DNA of 64,000 nucleotides from Halosolutus gelatinilyticus (GCF_023028105.1 NZ_CP095491.1:1488001-1552000); one strand, 5' to 3'; shown: positions 25,847 through 35,232, numbered from the stretch's first letter. Notes: generated from the sequence alone by a model not told the origin. Made by a program: numbers and translations.

Positions 25847-26206
25847 ATGTCCACGAGCACGACGAGAGAAGACGTACTGGATCACCACCTCGACGCCTTC
25901 GAGAACCAGGATCTCGAGGCGGTCATGGAGGACTACACGGACGACTCGACGGTCGTCACCAACATGGGAACGTTCCGCGGGCTGGACGAGATCGAGGGGC
26001 TGTTCGCGACCCTGTTCGAGGAGTTCGACCACCCCGACGCGTCGATCGCGATGGAGCAACAGCTCGTCGAGGACGAGTTCGGCTACATCGTCTGGCGCGC
26101 CGAATCGGGCGAGAACGTCTACGAGTTCGCGACCGACACGTTCCACATCCCCGAGGACACGATCGAGTTCCAGACGTTCGCGGGGAAGGTCGCGCCGAAG
26201 GAGTGA
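25847..26206 (+). CDS. SnoaL-like / NTF2-family protein
   Basis: This 119-residue single-domain protein has the SnoaL/NTF2 cone-fold pattern: an N-terminal helix DVLDHHLDAFENQDLEAVMEDYTDDSTVVTN, then GLDEIEGLFATLFEEF and paired strands with YIVWRAE and TDTFHIPEDTIEFQTFAGKV. Such proteins may be small-molecule isomerases, hydrolases or ligand carriers; the substrate is unknown. It starts 116 bp after glyA and converges with the BCCT transporter. Confidence 0.85.
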   Translation: MSTSTTREDVLDHHLDAFENQDLEAVMEDYTDDSTVVTNMGTFRGLDEIEGLFATLFEEFDHPDASIAMEQQLVEDEFGYIVWRAESGENVYEFATDTFHIPEDTIEFQTFAGKVAPKE

Positions 26207-26335
26207 CCGCGTCGATCGAGGGTCGAACGGCGAGCGGATCGAACGTTCCGTTTTCGGTCGCGTGAAGCCGCGGTAACGCCCCGCGAGTCGACGGTCGGTA
26301 GACGCGAGGGTGCCGCCGGGACGGCGATCGACGGC

Positions 26336-27961
26336 TCAATCGTCGTCCGGAGCGCTGTCCACGCCGACGACGTCGCCGGTGCCGGGCACCTCCACGCCGT
26401 CTTCCTCTCGGAGGAACAGCGAGCGTTCGGTGCCGAACGCGAGACCCATCGACGCGACGGCGAGGAGGGCGATGACCGAGAACGGGCCGCCGGTGATGAT
26501 CGCAGCCGCCCGAAGCGCGTCGACGCCGCCGGTGACCATCAGCAGCGACGCGAGTGCGCCGATGAGGAAGCCCCAAATGACGCGGTTGATCGTCGAGGGG
26601 CGTTCGGCGCCGCCGGTGGTGAGCATCCCGAGCGCCAACGTCGAGGAGTCGGCCGACGTGACGAGGAAGGTCGTGACGAGCACGAGGAACAACACCGTCA
26701 ACACTCCGCCGAGGGGCAGCGCCTCGAACAGCGGGTAGCCGGACCCGGCCTCGCCGAGTTCGCCGACCACGGTGAGGATGTCGGCCCGGCCGGTCTCCTG
26801 CAGGAAGATCGCCGTTCCGCCCATGGTGGCGAACCACGGGATCGTGACGCCGGTCGAGGCGACGACGCCCGTGACGGCGACCTGTCGCACCGTCCGGCCG
26901 CGCGAGATGCGGGCGATGAACAGCCCGACGAACGGCGTCCAGGAGAACCACCACGCCCAGTAGAAGACCGTCCAGTTGCCGACCCACTCGGCGACGCCGC
27001 CGCCGACGCTCTCCGCGGCGCCGGTGTAGAAGCTCATCGTGACGAACTGGTTCAAGTAGGCGCCGAGCGCCTCCGTTCCGACGGACGTGATGTACGTCGT
27101 CGGACCGAGGACGAACGTCGCGACGGTCACCACGGCGAACAGCCCCATGTTGAAGTACGAGAGCCGACGGATCCCCTTTCGAACGCCGAGCGCGACCGAG
27201 ATCGTGAAGGCGACGGTGAGCCCGGTGATCACCGCCACCGTGCCCGCGTCGCCGACGCTCGCGCCGGTCATCCACTCGACGCCGACGAGGAACTGGTTGC
27301 CCACCAGCCCCAGCGTCGTCGCGACGCCGCCGATCGTCGCGAACACCGCGAGCACGTCGACGAGCTTCGCGATCGGCCCGTCGAGGTTCTCGATCCCGAT
27401 CCAGGGGGCCAGAACCGTCGAGATGCGCATCGGCGCGTCGTGGCGGTAGGCGTAGTACGCGATCGGCAGCGCCACGACCACGTAGGCGGTCCACGCGGAG
27501 ATACCCCAGTGGAAGAACGTGTACTGGATCGCTCCGACGGCGGCCGACGACGACTGCGATTCCGCACCGATGAACGGCGAGACGGCGTCGTAGTGGAAGA
27601 TCGCCTCGGCCGGCCCCCAGAACACGATACCGGCGGCGATTCCCGCCGAGTACAGCATCGCGAAGTACGCGAGGAAGGTGAACTCCGGTTCCTCGTCGTC
27701 GTCGCCGAGTTTGATGTTCCCCCACGGGCCGAAGATGAGGAACGCGACGAAGACGACGAGGACGAACATGGCGAGCAGGTACCACCACCCGAGCGCCGTC
27801 CACAAGAATTTGTTCGCCCTGTTCATGTATTTGGACGCGGTTGCCGGTCTGAGTACGAACGCGAGTACCGCGACGGCCGCGACGGCGAACCCGGCGCCGA
27901 AGACGACGGTGTCGAGTTCGTCCGTAAAGGTTCGTAGCGTGTTGTGTCTGGTGTCGTCCAT
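26336..27961 (-). CDS. BCCT family betaine/choline/carnitine transporter
   Basis: This 541-residue transporter with about 12 membrane helices has the BCCT signature regions YSAGIAAGIVFWGPAEAI, QYTFFHWGISAWTAYVVV and WTVFYWAWWFSWTPFVGLF. It imports quaternary ammonium compounds such as glycine betaine, driven by sodium or protons. The neighbouring betaine demethylation genes suggest a catabolic role besides osmoprotection. A perfect 6-bp inverted repeat (28087-28101) lies upstream, near the predicted transcription start. It is downstream of the ilvA-like gene but separated by 245 bp, so it has its own promoter. Confidence 0.93.
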   Translation of the reverse strand: MDDTRHNTLRTFTDELDTVVFGAGFAVAAVAVLAFVLRPATASKYMNRANKFLWTALGWWYLLAMFVLVVFVAFLIFGPWGNIKLGDDDEEPEFTFLAYFAMLYSAGIAAGIVFWGPAEAIFHYDAVSPFIGAESQSSSAAVGAIQYTFFHWGISAWTAYVVVALPIAYYAYRHDAPMRISTVLAPWIGIENLDGPIAKLVDVLAVFATIGGVATTLGLVGNQFLVGVEWMTGASVGDAGTVAVITGLTVAFTISVALGVRKGIRRLSYFNMGLFAVVTVATFVLGPTTYITSVGTEALGAYLNQFVTMSFYTGAAESVGGGVAEWVGNWTVFYWAWWFSWTPFVGLFIARISRGRTVRQVAVTGVVASTGVTIPWFATMGGTAIFLQETGRADILTVVGELGEAGSGYPLFEALPLGGVLTVLFLVLVTTFLVTSADSSTLALGMLTTGGAERPSTINRVIWGFLIGALASLLMVTGGVDALRAAAIITGGPFSVIALLAVASMGLAFGTERSLFLREEDGVEVPGTGDVVGVDSAPDDD

Positions 27962-28086
27962 TGTCGGTCACCGTGCGCGTCGTGGTCTACTCCCGTGGAT
28001 TCGGCCGATCGATCGCCGTCGCGCGACGCAGTCACCCGCCGACGGATCGCCCCTCGTCCGACGGGTACTCGTGGTACGGGAACTCA

Positions 28087-28101
28087 TGCCAATAGTTGGC
28101 A
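28087..28101. promoter_or_regulatory. Inverted repeat, candidate operator of the BCCT transporter gene
   Basis: TGCCAA-TAG-TTGGCA is perfectly symmetric. On the minus strand a TATA-like ATTAAG (28123-28128) lies about 25 nt upstream, so the repeat sits at the predicted transcription start. A repressor bound here would block transporter expression. The regulator is unknown. Confidence 0.5.
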
Positions 28102-28206
28102 AAGTCCCCCATCAGTGTTCATCTTAATCATCGGCGACCCTTTTAAGTGGACGTCTCGCGGAGACGGGCTGGGCCGGTTATCGTCGATGCGTCCGGTTCG
28201 GAGCGG

Positions 28207-29433
28207 TCACGCGTTGACGTGTCTGACCTCGTACCCGTGGCCGCGGATCGACCGAATGATCGCGCGAGCCTGGCTCGCGCCGCTGGTCTCGATCTGGAAG
28301 ACGAGGTGCGCCTCCCCGACGTCGAGTTCCGGGGCCGATCGATCGTGGCGGATGGTCTGGATGTTGGCGTTGTGCTCGGCGATGACCCCCGAGATCTCCT
28401 CCATCTTTCCGGGCCGGTCGTCGATGCGAACGCGCAACCGCAACAGCTGTTCCCGATCGGTCAGCGCGTGGACGAGCACCGTCTGGAGCATCGTCATGTC
28501 GAGGTTGCCGCCGCAGAGCAGCGGCATCACCGTCTCGCCCGCCACGTCCAGTTCCTCGCTGATGATCGCGGCGACCGAGGCCGCACCGGCGCCCTCGACG
28601 ACCTGCTTCGCCCGCTCGAGCAGGAGGAGGATCGCCCGGGCGATCTCGCCGTCGGTGACCGTCACCACCTCGTCGACGTGCGCCTGGATGTGCGAGAGCG
28701 TCAGCTCCGAGATGCCGCCCGTCGCGATGCCGTCGGCGATCGTCTTCACCGACTCGAGGGCGACCGGATCGCCCTTCTGAAGGCTATCGGGAACGGTCGC
28801 CGCCCCGGCCGCCTGGACGCCGACGACGCGCGTCTCCGGCGACAGTTCGGCGAACGCGGTCGCGATCCCGGAGATGAGGCCGCCGCCGCCGATCGGGACG
28901 ACGATCGTGTCGACGTCGGGCAGGTCCTCGTACATCTCGATCCCGAGGGTACCCTGCCCGGCGACGATGGCGGGGTCGTCGTAGGCGTGGACGAACGTCG
29001 TCTCGTCGTCGACGAGGCTGCGGGCGTGGCGCATCGCCTCCCGAAAGTCGCTCCCGACGAGTTCGACGTCGGCGCCGTAGCCCCGGGTCGCGTCGACCTT
29101 CGCCTGCGGCGCTCCCTTCGGCATCACGATGGTGGAGTCGACACCGAGTTTCGTCGCCGCGAGCGCGACGCCCTGGGCGTGGTTGCCCGCGCTGGCCGCG
29201 ACCACCCGATCCGTCTCGTCGGCGCACTGGGCGATCTTGTTGTAGGCGCCGCGCGGTTTGAACGAGCCGGTCCACTGCAGGTGCTCCATCTTGAGGTGGA
29301 CCTCGCCGTCGGTCAGGTCGTCGAGCGACGTGCTCCGCTCGACCGGCGTGTGCTTGACGACCGACTCATCGTCGAGTCGCTCCCGCGCGACCTCGACGTC
29401 ATCGAACTCGATGGTACTGCGCTTCCGGTTCAT
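28207..29433 (-). CDS. ilvA: Threonine/serine ammonia-lyase (IlvA type) with ACT domain
   Basis: This 408-residue PLP enzyme has the Schiff-base lysine motif TGSFKPRGAYNK, ASAGNHAQGVA, PIGGGGLISG and a C-terminal ACT-like domain (about 325-405; RVRIDDRPGKMEEISGVIAEHNANI). The family deaminates threonine to 2-oxobutyrate and often serine to pyruvate. Its start lies 6 bp after the stop of the dimethylglycine dehydrogenase gene, so the two are co-transcribed. In that setting serine is an attractive substrate, because demethylated betaine gives glycine and then serine via SHMT. The preference for serine is inference. Confidence 0.9.
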   Translation of the reverse strand: MNRKRSTIEFDDVEVARERLDDESVVKHTPVERSTSLDDLTDGEVHLKMEHLQWTGSFKPRGAYNKIAQCADETDRVVAASAGNHAQGVALAATKLGVDSTIVMPKGAPQAKVDATRGYGADVELVGSDFREAMRHARSLVDDETTFVHAYDDPAIVAGQGTLGIEMYEDLPDVDTIVVPIGGGGLISGIATAFAELSPETRVVGVQAAGAATVPDSLQKGDPVALESVKTIADGIATGGISELTLSHIQAHVDEVVTVTDGEIARAILLLLERAKQVVEGAGAASVAAIISEELDVAGETVMPLLCGGNLDMTMLQTVLVHALTDREQLLRLRVRIDDRPGKMEEISGVIAEHNANIQTIRHDRSAPELDVGEAHLVFQIETSGASQARAIIRSIRGHGYEVRHVNA

Positions 29434-29439
29434 CGCGGA

Positions 29440-31956
29440 TCAGCGGAGCATCTTCTCCCGATCGGGATCGAACAGCGGCTCGTCCCGGACCGTCGCGGGG
29501 TACCGATCGTTCTCGTAGCCCAGTTCGACCTCGCGGCCGGCCTCGGCCTCGTCGGCCGGCAGGTAGGCGTACGCGATCCCCGCGTCGATCGTGTAGCCGT
29601 ACTCCGCGCGGGCCACGTACCCGAGCGCCTCGTCGCCGTCGGGATCGAACACCGGGTGGCCGGCGTCGACGAGGGCGCCGGGTTCGTCGAGCGTGATCGG
29701 GGTGATCTTCCGATCGATCCCCTCGTCGCGGGCCTCAACCAGCGCCTCCTTGCCGAGGAACTCCGTCTCGAGGTCGACGGCGAAGCCGATGCCCGCCTCG
29801 TAGGGGTCGTACTCCGGCGTGAGATCGGTCCCCCACAGCCGGAACCCCTTCTCCAGGCTCGTCGAGGCGAGGGCCGCCCACCCCATCGGGACGATCCCGT
29901 ACGCCTCGCCGGCGTCCTCGATCGTCTCCCAGAGGCGCGCGCCGTACTCCGTCGGGGTGTAGATCTCCCACCCGAGTTCGCCCGCGTACGAGAGGCGGAG
30001 TGCGGTCACCGGCAGGCTCTCGAGGTACGTCTCTCGGGCCGTGTAGAACGGGAACGCGTCGTTCGAGAGGTCGGCTTCGACCAGCGGCGCCAACACGTTC
30101 CGTGCCTCGGGGCCGAAGACGCCCACGCCGCAGAGACTCGAGTCGTGCGTCGTCACCGAGACGGAGCCGTCGCTCGGCGCGTGCTCGCGGATCCACCGCG
30201 AGTGCAGCGTCGCGGAGTTGCCGCCACCCGTGTAGAGCACGAACCGATCGTCCGCGAACCGGGCGATCGTCACGTCCGCGAGGACGCCGCCGTCCTCGTT
30301 GCACATCGCCGCATAGCGCATCCGTCCCGGCGAGACATTGACGTCGTTGGTCAGGAGCCCCTGGAGGAACCCGACTGCGCCGTCGCCCGTCACCTCGATC
30401 CCGGTGTAGGTGGTCATGTCGACCATCGCCACGCGATCGCGGACCGCGTGGTGTTCGACGCCCTGGGCCTTCGACCAGTTCCGATCGAGCCACGCCGGCC
30501 GATCGGGTACGTCGTACTCCTCCAGCAGCGACTCATTCGTTTCGTACCACTGGGGGACCTCCCAACCGCCCGCGTCGTAGAACTCCGCGCCGAGTTCCGC
30601 CTGGCGATCGTAGAACGGGCTCCGCCTGAGCGCCCGCTGGTCCCGCGGCTGCTCGCGCGGGTGGATCAGCTGGTAGACCTCCTGATACTGCTGTGCGCCG
30701 CGACCCCAGGTGTACTCGCGCGATCCGGCGTGGGGCTGAAACCGCGACAGGTGGGCCGGCGTCGCGTCGACGCGATCGCCGTCGAGCCGCGGGACGCCGT
30801 CTTCCATCCAGTGGGCGACGATGTTCCCCGCGCCGCCGGACTGGGTGACCCAGATCGCCAGCGCCCACCAGAGGCCGTCGATGTCCTCCGTCGGCCCCAG
30901 GATCGGCATTCCGTCCGGGGTGAAACAGAACATGCCGTTGATCGCCGACTCGAACTCGGCGTCCCGCAGCGACGGGATGAGTTCGCAGGCCGCGTCGGAG
31001 GCCGTCTGCTCGTGATCGGGGTGGGTGTTCTCGTAGAAGTGCTCGGCCGTGAACTCCCGCAGCGAGGGGTACTCGAGGCCCAGGTCGTCGAGTTTCTCCG
31101 GGCCGTAGATATCCGCGGGATCGACGAGCAGCGGCTCGTGGTTGTACGAGCCGATCCCGTACCGCTCGCCGTGCTGACGGAAGTACAGCGACCGGTCCTG
31201 GTGGCGCAGGATCGGCTGTTCGATCTCCCGGCTCGCGCCGGCGAGTTCCGGCAGTTCGTCGGAGACGAGGTACTGGTGGGCGCACGGAACCAGCGGGATA
31301 TCGACGCCGACCATCTCGCCGAACAGCGGCCCCCAGATGTTGGTCGCGACGAGCACCTCGTCGGCCGCGATCCGGCCGCGATCGGTGACGACGGCCTCGA
31401 TCTCGCCGTCGTTCGTCTCGAGGTCCGTCACGGTCGTCTCGCCGTAGAACTCGGCGCCCACCGCCCGGGCGCGCTCGGCCATCGCCGCCGAGGCGTCGAC
31501 CGCGTGGGCCTTGCCGTCGGTCGGGACGTAGTAGCCGCCTCGGACGACCGACTCGTCCACCTGCGGGACGCGGTCGGCGACTTCGGCGGGCGAGAGCAGG
31601 GCCCCACCCTCGATGCCGTAGGACCGTCCCCACTCGCGCTTTCGCTTCAGGAGGTCCCAGCGATCCGCGGTGTACGCGACCTCGATGCCGCCGCACGTCC
31701 GAAACCCGTCGAGGTCCTCGTACAGCTCCCGCGTGTACGACGCCATCCGCGTCATCAGCTTACAGCCCGACGTCTGGAACACCAGTCCCGGGGCGTGCGA
31801 AGTTGATCCGCCGGTCTCGAACAACGGCCCCTGGTCGACGACGACGACGTCCTCCCGGCCGAGTCGGGTCAGGTGGTAGGCGGCGCTACAGCCGACGCAG
31901 CCGGCGCCGACGACGACGGTTCCTGCCGTATCGGGAATCGCGTTCCCTGTGCTCAT
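29440..31956 (-). CDS. Dimethylglycine (or sarcosine) dehydrogenase with GcvT-type folate domain
   Basis: This 838-residue flavoprotein starts with a Rossmann FAD motif (VVVGAGCVGCSAAYHL), followed by GGSTSHAPGLVF. The His there matches the covalent FAD-attachment site of dimethylglycine dehydrogenases. From about residue 480 it has GcvT and C-terminal aminomethyltransferase domains (LTNDVNVSPGRMRYAAMCNEDGG, SYAGELGWEIYTP, EKGFRLWGTDLTPEYDP). The family oxidises N-methyl groups and passes the formaldehyde equivalent to tetrahydrofolate, with electrons going to ETF. It forms an operon with the ilvA-like gene. Whether dimethylglycine or sarcosine is preferred is uncertain. Confidence 0.9.
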   Translation of the reverse strand: MSTGNAIPDTAGTVVVGAGCVGCSAAYHLTRLGREDVVVVDQGPLFETGGSTSHAPGLVFQTSGCKLMTRMASYTRELYEDLDGFRTCGGIEVAYTADRWDLLKRKREWGRSYGIEGGALLSPAEVADRVPQVDESVVRGGYYVPTDGKAHAVDASAAMAERARAVGAEFYGETTVTDLETNDGEIEAVVTDRGRIAADEVLVATNIWGPLFGEMVGVDIPLVPCAHQYLVSDELPELAGASREIEQPILRHQDRSLYFRQHGERYGIGSYNHEPLLVDPADIYGPEKLDDLGLEYPSLREFTAEHFYENTHPDHEQTASDAACELIPSLRDAEFESAINGMFCFTPDGMPILGPTEDIDGLWWALAIWVTQSGGAGNIVAHWMEDGVPRLDGDRVDATPAHLSRFQPHAGSREYTWGRGAQQYQEVYQLIHPREQPRDQRALRRSPFYDRQAELGAEFYDAGGWEVPQWYETNESLLEEYDVPDRPAWLDRNWSKAQGVEHHAVRDRVAMVDMTTYTGIEVTGDGAVGFLQGLLTNDVNVSPGRMRYAAMCNEDGGVLADVTIARFADDRFVLYTGGGNSATLHSRWIREHAPSDGSVSVTTHDSSLCGVGVFGPEARNVLAPLVEADLSNDAFPFYTARETYLESLPVTALRLSYAGELGWEIYTPTEYGARLWETIEDAGEAYGIVPMGWAALASTSLEKGFRLWGTDLTPEYDPYEAGIGFAVDLETEFLGKEALVEARDEGIDRKITPITLDEPGALVDAGHPVFDPDGDEALGYVARAEYGYTIDAGIAYAYLPADEAEAGREVELGYENDRYPATVRDEPLFDPDREKMLR

Positions 31957-32165
31957 ATGACACAGGTACTGCCAGCCGATCGGGCATAGCTATCCGGGTG
32001 CATAATCTGTGGCGTATAACACGACGCCGCGATCGGAAGGAGCTGCGGACGGATCGAAGCCCGCGATCTGACGGCCCGAGAGCGCGGACTGGAAGTGCTG
32101 GCTGAGAGCGGATCGAACCGTCCGCGGTCGCGTCGGTGCGAGCCCGCTTTCGCGCCCGCTCGGGT

Positions 32166-33341
32166 CTACTCGTCGAACCGATCGAGTCGGAACATCTCGA
32201 TCGGGTGGTCCGTCTCGCCGTCGATCGCGAGGTCGGCGAGGATCTCGCCGATCACGCTGGCGAACTTGAAGCCGTGGCCGGAAAAGCCGGCGCCGACGGC
32301 CACCTGCGGGTGATCCGGCAGCGTATCGAGGATGAAGTGCTCGTCCGGCGAGTTCGTGAACATGCAGGTGGCGAGTCGCATCGTCGGCCCGTTCGCGTCG
32401 GGGAAGTACCGCCGCGTGACTTCCCGGAGCACGCGCTCGTCCTCGATCGTCGGTTCCGTCTCGTAAGCGTCCGGGTCGACCCGCTCGTCCCGGTGGTGGT
32501 ACTTCCCGAGTTTCATCCCCGGAACGTCGTAGATCGGCAGCCCGTAGAACCGTCCCTCCTCGACCTTCAGATTCCAGACCGGGAAGTTCTCGGGGGCGAA
32601 CGTCGACGGACGATCGGGCTGGAACCAGCCAAGTACCTGCCGCTCTGGAACCGCGAGGCCGTCGAGCGCATCGGCGAGCTTGTAGTTCCACGCGCCCGCG
32701 GCGAGCACGAGCGCGTCGGCCTCGTAGCTGCCGCGATCGGTTTCGACGCGGACGCCCTCGTCGGGCGTCGGCTTCCAGTCGACGACGCGCTCGCGGGCGC
32801 GCACCTCCGCGCCGGCGGCTTGCGCCGCCTCGGCGTGACCGACGATCGACTGCTCGGGGACGACGAACCCGCCGTCGGGCTGGTACACCGCCATGTGGCC
32901 GTCGGGGAGTCGATAGCCCGGGAACCGCTGGGTGACCTCCTCGCTCGCGAGCACCTCGTGGGGGATGTCGTACTCCTCGCAGGAGCGGCGCGAGCCCTCG
33001 AAGACGACGTTGCCCTCGGGTCCGGCGTCGATCGACCCCGTCCGGTGGATCACCTCGCGTCCCGTTTCGATCGCGAGATCCTTCCAGAGGTCGTACGCCC
33101 GCTCGATGAGGGGAATGTACGAGGGGTGCTCGTAGTAGGCTCGGCGGATGATCCGCGTGATGCCGTGCGAGGATCCCTTCGTGTGCGGAACGTCGTACCG
33201 TTCGAGGCCCAGGACGTCGATTCCGCGCGCGGCCAGGTGGTACGTCGTCGCGCTTCCCATCCCGCCGACGCCGACGACGACGGCGTCGTACCGTTCGGAG
33301 TCCGTGCTCATACTGCCGCCCGGTTCGATGACGACGTCCAT
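32166..33341 (-). CDS. Monomeric sarcosine oxidase-like FAD enzyme (MSOX/MTOX family)
   Basis: This 391-residue (or 381-residue) flavoprotein begins VVVGVGGMGSATTYHLA (FAD Rossmann). It carries the covalent-FAD cysteine motif RLATCMFTNSPDEHF and the oxygen-activating lysine region PGMKLGKYHH of the monomeric sarcosine oxidase family, with C-terminal GAGFSGHGFKFAS. The reaction oxidises sarcosine or another N-methyl amino acid to glycine, formaldehyde and hydrogen peroxide. Two ATGs compete: 33341 lies about 28 nt from a weak A-rich TATA candidate and would be leaderless, while 33311 (MSTDSERYDAVV) is the usual family start. It lies divergent from the Rieske gene. Confidence 0.88.
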   Translation of the reverse strand: MDVVIEPGGSMSTDSERYDAVVVGVGGMGSATTYHLAARGIDVLGLERYDVPHTKGSSHGITRIIRRAYYEHPSYIPLIERAYDLWKDLAIETGREVIHRTGSIDAGPEGNVVFEGSRRSCEEYDIPHEVLASEEVTQRFPGYRLPDGHMAVYQPDGGFVVPEQSIVGHAEAAQAAGAEVRARERVVDWKPTPDEGVRVETDRGSYEADALVLAAGAWNYKLADALDGLAVPERQVLGWFQPDRPSTFAPENFPVWNLKVEEGRFYGLPIYDVPGMKLGKYHHRDERVDPDAYETEPTIEDERVLREVTRRYFPDANGPTMRLATCMFTNSPDEHFILDTLPDHPQVAVGAGFSGHGFKFASVIGEILADLAIDGETDHPIEMFRLDRFDE

Positions 33342-33628
33342 GAGAGTTCGTCTGTCTCACGTCACACCTTTTTGACGCGTCGATCAGGTGTCGAACTCCT
33401 CGTCGACGAGTCCCTACCGTGTCGTCGACCGTCGTCGCGATCTCGGCCGATCGGTAGCGAACGGCGAGTCGGCACGCGATCGCGTAACCGAGCGCGGTCG
33501 CGATCCGGCCGCGAACGTGGGCCGGGAATCCGAGTCGGATCCCCGGCCGCTCCCGCGGATAACCGCCCGCCGCCACTTATAGGTCCGAACTACCTGCGAT
33601 CAACCATTATTGAACGGTACGCCATGGC
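33342..33628. promoter_or_regulatory. Divergent promoter region, sarcosine oxidase / Rieske oxygenase
   Basis: These 287 bases separate two divergent genes of betaine catabolism. On the plus strand a TATA candidate CTTATAGG (33576-33583) would start a transcript with a leader of about 20 nt before the ATG at 33629; a second A+T element CCATTATTG (33604-33612) is nearer. On the minus strand TCAAAAAGG (about 33366-33374) may serve the oxidase gene. I see no clear operator palindrome. Confidence 0.45.
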
Positions 33629-34834
33629 ATGACACAGAGCATGACCAGATGGAACAACGGTCTGGACGAGGTAGAGCGAGTCAGTCCCGACATCACCGAC
33701 GAGACGAACGCGCTTCCGGCGTGGTACTTCACCGATCCGGAGGTCCACGAACTGGAGAAGGAGGCGGTGTTCGGTCGCTACTGGGTGTACGCGGGGCACG
33801 CGAACTGCATCCCGGAGACCGGCGACTACTTCACCCGGACGATCGGCGATCGGGAGCTCATCGTGCTCCGGGATCACGACGGCGAGATCCGGGCGTTCTA
33901 CAACGTCTGCGCCCATCGCGGCTCCGCGATCGTCGAGGACACCCCGATGACCGATCCGGGCAACGCGCGGCGCATCCAGTGTCCGTACCACCTCTGGACC
34001 TACGACCTGGACGGCGATCTCGCGAGCACGCCCCGGAGCTTCGAGGAGGCGCGGCTGAACCCCGACCTCGACGACGAGGACGTCCCCGAGCTGGACGCCG
34101 AGGACAACTCGCTCATGGCGGTCCACACCGATCGAATCGGCCCGTTCGTCTTCGTGAACCTCGACGACGACCCGATGCCGCTGGCGGAACAGGCCGGGGA
34201 GCTGACGGACGAACTCGAGGCGCTCCCGCTCGAGGAGTACCGCCTCGCCCGCCGAATCGTCTCGGAGGTCGAGTGCAACTGGAAGGTCTTCGCCGGCAAC
34301 TACTCCGAGTGCGACCACTGCCAGGCGAACCACCAGGACTGGGTCAAAGATCTGGAACTCCTCGAGTCCGAACTCGAGGTCGACGACTACCACTGGACCC
34401 TCCACTACAAGCACAAGGAGGACGTCGACGACGAGATGCGCATCCACGACGAGCACGAGGCGCAGTTTCACTACTTCTGGCCGAACTTCGCGGTCAACAT
34501 GTACGGCACCGCCGACGGGTACGGAACCTACCTCGTCGATCCGATCGACGAAGGACGGTTTCAGCTGGTGGCCGACTACTACTTCCGGGAGTCGGAGCTG
34601 AGCGAGGAGGAGACGCAGTTCGTCCGAACGAGCAGGCAGCTCCAAGAGGAGGACTTCGAACTGGTCGAGCGCCAGCAGCGCGGGCTGAACACCGGTGCGA
34701 TCGCGCAGGCGCAACTCGGGCCCAACGAACACACGGTTCACCGGCTCCACCGGCTCGCACAGGAGGCCTACGACGCGTACGCCGACGAGACCGCCGAGGA
34801 CCGATCGCACGAGGGTGAGGCCTCGGAAGCGTAA
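33629..34834 (+). CDS. Rieske oxygenase alpha subunit, glycine-betaine-demethylase-like
   Basis: This 401-residue ring-hydroxylating-type oxygenase has the Rieske [2Fe-2S] ligands CAH and CPYH (in YNVCAHRGSA and IQCPYHLW). The mononuclear iron site lies in NYSECDHCQANH, with the H-x4-H pair. Related enzymes include glycine betaine demethylase GbcA, stachydrine demethylase and choline monooxygenase. The surrounding DMGDH, sarcosine oxidase and BCCT genes favour oxygenative demethylation of glycine betaine to dimethylglycine. No ferredoxin reductase (GbcB-type) gene is visible in the window. The ATG at 33629 was chosen; ATG 33641 is possible. Confidence 0.88.
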   Translation: MTQSMTRWNNGLDEVERVSPDITDETNALPAWYFTDPEVHELEKEAVFGRYWVYAGHANCIPETGDYFTRTIGDRELIVLRDHDGEIRAFYNVCAHRGSAIVEDTPMTDPGNARRIQCPYHLWTYDLDGDLASTPRSFEEARLNPDLDDEDVPELDAEDNSLMAVHTDRIGPFVFVNLDDDPMPLAEQAGELTDELEALPLEEYRLARRIVSEVECNWKVFAGNYSECDHCQANHQDWVKDLELLESELEVDDYHWTLHYKHKEDVDDEMRIHDEHEAQFHYFWPNFAVNMYGTADGYGTYLVDPIDEGRFQLVADYYFRESELSEEETQFVRTSRQLQEEDFELVERQQRGLNTGAIAQAQLGPNEHTVHRLHRLAQEAYDAYADETAEDRSHEGEASEA

Positions 34835-34857
34835 CCGCCGAAAATCATGCAGTACCC

Positions 34858-35232
34858 ATGACCACCTACCGGCAGCCCCCGTTCGTCGCGATCTGCCCGG
34901 ACTGCGACGTCGAGTGCGAGACCATGGAGCCGAACGAAGTCGTCGCGTTCTACCGCCGTCACTACCGGCACACGGGACACGACGTGGTAGTGACCCGCGC
35001 CGATCCCGACGCCGACCTCGACGACGAGGTGGCGGATCCTGACGACGTCGCGGCGATCGTCGATGCGCTCGACGCGCGGGACGGGGACGAAAACGGCGTC
35101 CCGATCGGAATCGTCGTCGCCGCGATGAGCGAGCGAGGCGACACCGTCGGCGAGGCGCTCGGCGCGATCGAGAAGGTGCGACTGACCGGCGCGCTCTACG
35201 AGCCCCGCGACGATCACCTCGCCGCGTTCTGA
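34858..35232 (+). CDS. Small zinc-finger plus winged-helix-like protein
   Basis: This 124-residue acidic protein has an N-terminal Cys/His cluster (Cys13, Cys16, Cys20, His35, His38, His41) that probably binds zinc. A C-terminal half (about 65-120; IVDALDARDG, GIVVAAMSERGDTVGEALGAIEKVRLTGALYEPRDDHL) resembles a winged helix of the MCM C-terminal type. It begins 23 bp after the Rieske gene and is likely in the same transcript, so it may be a local regulator. The family name is not known to me. Confidence 0.78.
   Translation: MTTYRQPPFVAICPDCDVECETMEPNEVVAFYRRHYRHTGHDVVVTRADPDADLDDEVADPDDVAAIVDALDARDGDENGVPIGIVVAAMSERGDTVGEALGAIEKVRLTGALYEPRDDHLAAF

Noticed and set aside
28147-31806. 1219-codon open frame antisense to ilvA and DMGDH
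   Set aside because: High-G+C genomes with biased third positions keep the complementary frame open; the sense proteins have clear families and the antisense product has none.
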